Translations under genes and position numbers: made by a program | In this document: piece by piece, positions 61,277 to 64,000 of the stretch | Layout of the letters: every line of letters starts with the position of its first letter | Numbering within the stretch: the stretch's first letter is position 1 | NCBI RefSeq assembly: GCF_937936315.1 | Contig: NZ_CALGWU010000025.1 | Coordinates: 1 to 64,000 of the forward strand | Length of the DNA stretch: 64,000 nucleotides | Direction of reading: 5' to 3' | Source of the DNA: an uncultured Capnocytophaga sp. | GTDB lineage: Bacteria > Bacteroidota > Bacteroidia > Flavobacteriales > Flavobacteriaceae | The notes under the pieces: model-generated | Databases searched by the model: none | Told to the model about the DNA's origin: nothing | Seen by the model: only the letters and a program-made list of their open reading frames with translations

Positions 61277-61798
61277 ATGAGAGTTTTTCATACGCAAGAA
61301 AGCAGAGAAAAAGAATTGAGTTTTCCACAAAAATGCCTTAGGGAAGATGCTTGGTTAGGTGAAGCATACTATTTTTGGAAAGAAATAGAAGATGCTGAAG
61401 ATTGGGGATATAGTTCCAAAAGAAGAACAGGCTATTTTGAAGTTTATGATTGTATCTTAAAATCAGAAAATTACTTGGATACTGTTTTTAACGAAGATCA
61501 TTATTATTTTTGGTTGAAACAATTAGAGAAAATAGCTAAAACAATCATTAAAAAAACAAAAGAAAAACCTACTCTAAAGGAGTTGAATGATTACATTTTT
61601 GATAGAGGGATTTGGAGAGAAGTTGATTTTATTCAATTTCAAGATTTACCTATTGGAGAAAAACATTCTTTTGTAAAACCAATAACCTATAACAATGGGA
61701 AGATTAGAACCATTGCTTTTAGAAAGAGAATACAAATAGCTGTATATAATCCTAATATTATACAGAATTTTTCTTTCTTAAAACAAGAAAAAATATAA
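61277..61798 (+). CDS. Unrecognised protein, first of a toxin-antitoxin-like pair
   Basis: A 173-residue soluble protein rich in Trp, Tyr, Phe and charged residues. I recognise no family. It opens MRVFHTQES with a short FHT motif, has a WKEIEDAEDWGYSSKRRTGYFEVYDC region, and ends in IAFRKRIQIAVYNPNII, a pattern reminiscent of ADP-ribosyltransferase-like or other small-molecule-binding toxins. It is followed after 2 bp by a 66-residue gene, under a consensus promoter and in an accessory region with hicAB. The toxin-antitoxin reading is inference. Confidence 0.6.
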   Translation: MRVFHTQESREKELSFPQKCLREDAWLGEAYYFWKEIEDAEDWGYSSKRRTGYFEVYDCILKSENYLDTVFNEDHYYFWLKQLEKIAKTIIKKTKEKPTLKELNDYIFDRGIWREVDFIQFQDLPIGEKHSFVKPITYNNGKIRTIAFRKRIQIAVYNPNIIQNFSFLKQEKI

Positions 61799-61800
61799 CT

Positions 61801-62001
61801 ATGCTAGATTTAAAATCCTTAGAAAGAGAATTAGATGAGGCTCTTTCAAAAGAAACGGAAGAAAACCTTACTTCTTGGATTCAAAACAGAAGAAAGGTAG
61901 AAGTTTTTCTTTCTAAAGAAGAGTACTTACCTGAATACAAAAATATCACAGAAAACCATTTTTCTTCTTCAAAAGAAGAAGAGATGATTTTCTATATTTA
62001 A
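61801..62001 (+). CDS. Small acidic partner protein
   Basis: A 66-residue acidic protein, helical in outlook: MLDLKSLERELDEALSKETEENL followed by SWIQNRRK and a Glu-rich end. It starts 2 bp after its neighbour. Size, charge and coupling suit an antitoxin or immunity partner; no DNA-binding motif is apparent. Function unknown. Confidence 0.6.
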   Translation: MLDLKSLERELDEALSKETEENLTSWIQNRRKVEVFLSKEEYLPEYKNITENHFSSSKEEEMIFYI

Positions 62002-62026
62002 ACAGTATTATAAAATAACATATAGC

Positions 62027-62218
62027 GTTTCGCTTTACAGTTTCCTAATTTCTGAAATACGACCATTTTTTTTAGATGTAAATAGGAAAGTAAAAGTGGA
62101 AATGCCTGCGGTTACGTGGGCATTCCTTTTGCTTATTTACATCAGCCTTTGGTCGGGCTTCAGAAATTGAGCAATAAGGAATGTTTCCACGTTTTTTATT
62201 GCCTTACTATAGCGAAAC
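62027..62218 (+). ncRNA. Strongly structured intergenic segment, candidate RNA or cruciform
   Basis: An outer stem GTTTCGCT/AGCGAAAC (62027-62034, 62211-62218) encloses two hairpins. The first (62047-62168) stacks four perfect or near-perfect helices: 62047-62056 with 62159-62168 (10 bp), 62060-62065 with 62150-62155 (6 bp), 62075-62084 with 62134-62143 (10 bp), and 62098-62106 with 62119-62126 (8 bp, one bulged A). The last is capped by CG-GTTA-CG. The second (62171-62202) pairs GCAATAA with TTATTGC around an inner GGAA/TTCC. I see no reading frame in it. It could be a leader RNA, a small RNA or a mobile-element end. Confidence 0.55.
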
Positions 62219-62291
62219 CTACCCGATAAAGGCGGCAACCGAAAAGCCTGAACAGAGTAGGTATAAACTTAATTTTTATCAAACAATAGCT

Positions 62292-62765
62292 ATGAAAAGC
62301 AACAGCAAAAACGTAGTAAGGGCGACTTTTCGCACTGCTACACAGTTAGTAGCCATTATGGCAGTAATTTTAGTAACCCTTATCGCTTGTGGTAAAAGCG
62401 ACAGTGGGGGAAGTGCAGACAACAAGAACTTAATTGGCACTTGGAAATTAGAAAGTATGACTATTGATGGAAAGAATGCTTGTGAAGTATATCCTGAGTA
62501 TTTATTCTGTGGAAAATGTAAGAAGCTTCCTTATTTTGTTTTTTCTGACAAAGAATATGTGTCCTATTCTTATGATGGTTCTTGTGAACTCAAAAAAACA
62601 ATTGGAAAATACACTGTTTCAAAAAATACAATAGTACTTATTGATAATCAAGAAAGTGGTTCTTCAAATTTTACCATATTAGGGAATAAACTTACCTTTA
62701 CTTCTCCAGTAGAAGATGATAGAGGAAATAAACATACTTCTACTATGACTTTTGTCAAGCAATAA
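62292..62765 (+). CDS. Lipocalin-like lipoprotein
   Basis: A 157-residue lipoprotein. A long basic N-region (MKSNSKNVVRATFRTATQ) precedes the hydrophobic core and the lipobox LIACG (Cys at about 33). The mature part opens LIGTWKLESMTIDGK, like small lipocalin-type domains of Bacteroidota (DUF4488/lipocalin_4 style), with a beta-rich body and two cysteines (FCGKCKK). I start it at the ATG at 62292; an upstream reading from 62181 runs into the structured segment. Function unknown. Confidence 0.75.
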   Translation: MKSNSKNVVRATFRTATQLVAIMAVILVTLIACGKSDSGGSADNKNLIGTWKLESMTIDGKNACEVYPEYLFCGKCKKLPYFVFSDKEYVSYSYDGSCELKKTIGKYTVSKNTIVLIDNQESGSSNFTILGNKLTFTSPVEDDRGNKHTSTMTFVKQ

Positions 62766-62806
62766 ATCTCCCATATAATTACCCTTAGAAACTTATTTAA
62801 GGAACA

Positions 62807-62842
62807 AAAAGAGCAAAACGCATTAAAGTGCTTTGCTCTTTT
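62807..62842 (+). terminator. Terminator after the lipoprotein gene
   Basis: AAAAGAGCAAA (62807-62817) pairs with TTTGCTCTTTT (62832-62842), with inner GCA/TGC pairing. It is near-identical to the hairpin after hicB. Confidence 0.85.
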
Positions 62843-62867
62843 CTTTTTAAAATATTTTCATCAAAAA

Positions 62868-62899
62868 TTTGGATGTAAGTATATAAATATATACCTTTG
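62868..62899 (+). promoter_or_regulatory. hicAB promoter
   Basis: TTTG (62868-62871), a 20-bp spacer and TACCTTTG (62892-62899), 28 bp before the hicA ATG. Confidence 0.72.
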
Positions 62900-62927
62900 C
62901 AACATCAAAAACCAATTAAACTAATAT

Positions 62928-63107
62928 ATGAAGTCAAGTGAGTTACATCGGCTTATCACTGAAAATGATTGGATACTAATAAGGGTTTCTGGAAGTCATT
63001 ATATCTATCAAAAAGGTGATAAAACTTATCCCGTACCGTATCACGGAAGTAAAGAGGTAGGGAAAGGACTTGAGAAAAAAGTAAAAAAGGAAATGGAACT
63101 ATCCTAA
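62928..63107 (+). CDS. hicA: HicA-type mRNA interferase toxin
   Basis: A 59-residue toxin. It opens MKSSELHRLITENDWILIRVSGSH, with the catalytic histidine in GSHYIY, and ends with PYHGSKEVGKGLEKKVKKE, the full double-stranded-RNA-binding-like HicA fold. HicA cleaves mRNA unless bound by HicB. The toxin gene comes first, 15 bp before hicB, as in most hicAB loci. Confidence 0.88.
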   Translation: MKSSELHRLITENDWILIRVSGSHYIYQKGDKTYPVPYHGSKEVGKGLEKKVKKEMELS

Positions 63108-63122
63108 AAAACATTATATAAT

Positions 63123-63503
63123 ATGAAAAACATTACTATCATTATAGAACGCAGTAACGATTTTTATTGGGCTTATGCTGAAAATGTAGAAGGTATAAGT
63201 GCAGGAGGTGAAACTGTTCAAGAGGCTAAAAACGGTATCTTTGAGGCTATTGCTCTGCAAAAAGAACTCGGTAATTTTCCTTATAACAATTACCAACTTA
63301 CCTACAAATATGACACTGAAAGTCTGTTACAATATTTTAAAGGGATAATAAGCAACCCCGCCTTTGAACGTCTCACAGGTATCAATCAGAAATTGATACA
63401 TCAATACGCTGTGGGGCTAAAAAAACCTCGTACAGCTCAACGTCAAAAAATACAAGAAGGGTTGCATAAACTCGGTGCAGAATTACTTAGTATACAATTA
63501 TAG
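63123..63503 (+). CDS. hicB: HicB-type antitoxin with C-terminal helix-turn-helix
   Basis: A 126-residue antitoxin. The N-terminal partly degraded RNase H fold (ITIIIERSNDFYWAYAENVEGISAGGETVQEAKNGIFEAI) neutralises HicA. Residues about 82-126 (AFERLTGINQKLIHQYAVGLKKPRTAQRQKIQEGLHKLG) form an Xre-like helix-turn-helix for autoregulation. Confidence 0.88.
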   Translation: MKNITIIIERSNDFYWAYAENVEGISAGGETVQEAKNGIFEAIALQKELGNFPYNNYQLTYKYDTESLLQYFKGIISNPAFERLTGINQKLIHQYAVGLKKPRTAQRQKIQEGLHKLGAELLSIQL

Positions 63504-63539
63504 AAAAAGAGCAAAGCGTTAAGTCGTTTTGCTCTTTTT
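63504..63539 (+). terminator. Terminator after hicB
   Basis: AAAAAGAGCAAA (63504-63515) pairs with TTTGCTCTTTTT (63528-63539), beginning right after the hicB stop codon. Confidence 0.88.
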
Positions 63540-63666
63540 TATAAAATATTTCATTATTTTGGAAAGAAAAATAGTAAAAATAAACATAGTAACAATAGCT
63601 TATTTTTACATTTTTGTAGAAATAAGTGATTTTACAACATTTTAAAGGCTTATTTTTACATAGTAA

Positions 63667-64000
63667 TTAATCTGCTAATTCTAAGAAATCCTCAAAATAT
63701 TCATCAAAAGAATTGAATAGAAGTGTAGGTTTGCTCATTACAAAATTACCGTCTTTATTACAATGTATTTCAGCATCATATACTTTTGAATCGTTGAGGC
63801 GATCTGTTTTTGAGACTTTGTACAGAATAAGATATTCGTCAATTTCGTAATTGAGTACGATAAAATCATCGGGGAGGTTGAGTTCTTCTCTCAACTGTTT
63901 GGTGAGTTCTACCACAGGATATGATAATGTCCCATCTTCTTTGTAAACTCCATTGATATAAGTATCTCCAAAGTTACAAGAGCCACATTCGCTCAAAAAC
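63667..64000 (-). CDS. SUKH/SMI1-like protein, 5' end outside the window
   Basis: The last 110 or so residues of a gene that runs off the right edge. SECGSCNFGDTYINGVYKEDG and VVELTKQLREELNLPDDFIVLNYEIDEYLILY fit the C-terminal part of SMI1/KNR4 (SUKH) proteins, many of which are immunity proteins for contact-delivered toxins. The TTG at 63996 is unlikely to be the true start because similar sequence continues to the edge. If SUKH is right, a toxin gene may lie just outside. Confidence 0.6.
   Translation of the reverse strand, partial: FLSECGSCNFGDTYINGVYKEDGTLSYPVVELTKQLREELNLPDDFIVLNYEIDEYLILYKVSKTDRLNDSKVYDAEIHCNKDGNFVMSKPTLLFNSFDEYFEDFLELAD

Noticed and set aside
1..64000. CRISPR arrays, tRNA or rRNA genes
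   Set aside because: The short-period arrays have no 20-50-bp repeats with unique spacers, and no tRNA cloverleaf or rRNA sequence was noticed in the intergenic regions; a covariance-model search would be needed to be sure.

Overview
The window reads as chromosomal DNA of a Bacteroidota bacterium of the Flavobacteriia, most like Capnocytophaga. The reasons are an intact gene for the giant gliding/type IX secretion protein SprA, AT-rich sequence, promoters of the Bacteroidota form TTTG-N19/20-TAnnTTTG, an atpBEFHAG cluster lacking atpDC, and an RprX/RprY-type two-component pair. The genus is an inference; no rRNA or tRNA gene was seen.

Layout. 1-9.5 kb: secreted thioredoxin-like protein, Gfo/Idh/MocA oxidoreductase, YigZ/IMPACT protein and sprA. 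9.6-34.3 kb: a molybdenum and nitrate island. It holds two NarK-type transporters, a NarB/NasA-type molybdopterin reductase with membrane, 4Fe-4S and Rieske partners, moaA, modABC, a second (type II) ABC importer with a SUMT-like methylase, a Crp/Fnr regulator, moeB, moaE, a moaC-mogA fusion, moaD, a binding-protein lipoprotein, a TonB-dependent receptor, moeA, a ModE-like regulator and mobA. 34.3-41.7 kb: ctlX-apt and the ATP synthase operon with a foreign DUF2625 gene inside it. 41.7-61.1 kb: housekeeping genes (pseudouridine synthase, ruvB, rprXY, DUF177-rpmF, def, M23 peptidase, ridA, C1 peptidase, tsaD, sucC, ggt, metE). 61.2-64 kb: accessory genes, with a toxin-antitoxin-like pair, a strongly structured intergenic segment, a lipoprotein, hicAB and the edge of a SUKH-like gene.

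How it works together. Three sites of one architecture, (C/A)GNNNTGY-N8-ACATAACG, resemble the ModE operator of Proteobacteria. They lie before modA, before the type II importer operon and before the TonB receptor. A gene for a ModE-type DNA-binding domain is in the same island. This predicts a molybdate-controlled uptake route from outer membrane to cytoplasm, feeding a complete bis-MGD cofactor pathway (moaA, moaC, moaE, moaD, moeB, mogA, moeA, mobA) and a nitrate reductase. The narK promoter carries an FNR-like palindrome at about -42, and a Crp/Fnr gene without Fe-S cysteines heads the moeB operon.

Mobile and repeat content. A 1.9 kb composite of two internally deleted IS1595-type elements sits between the binding protein and the TonB receptor, flanked by a perfect 12-bp direct repeat. 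It carries an internally deleted histone-deacetylase-like gene and a DUF805 gene. Short intergenic arrays with strict 7-bp or 8-bp periods occur just upstream of many genes, and one of them encodes the signal peptide of a secreted peptidase.
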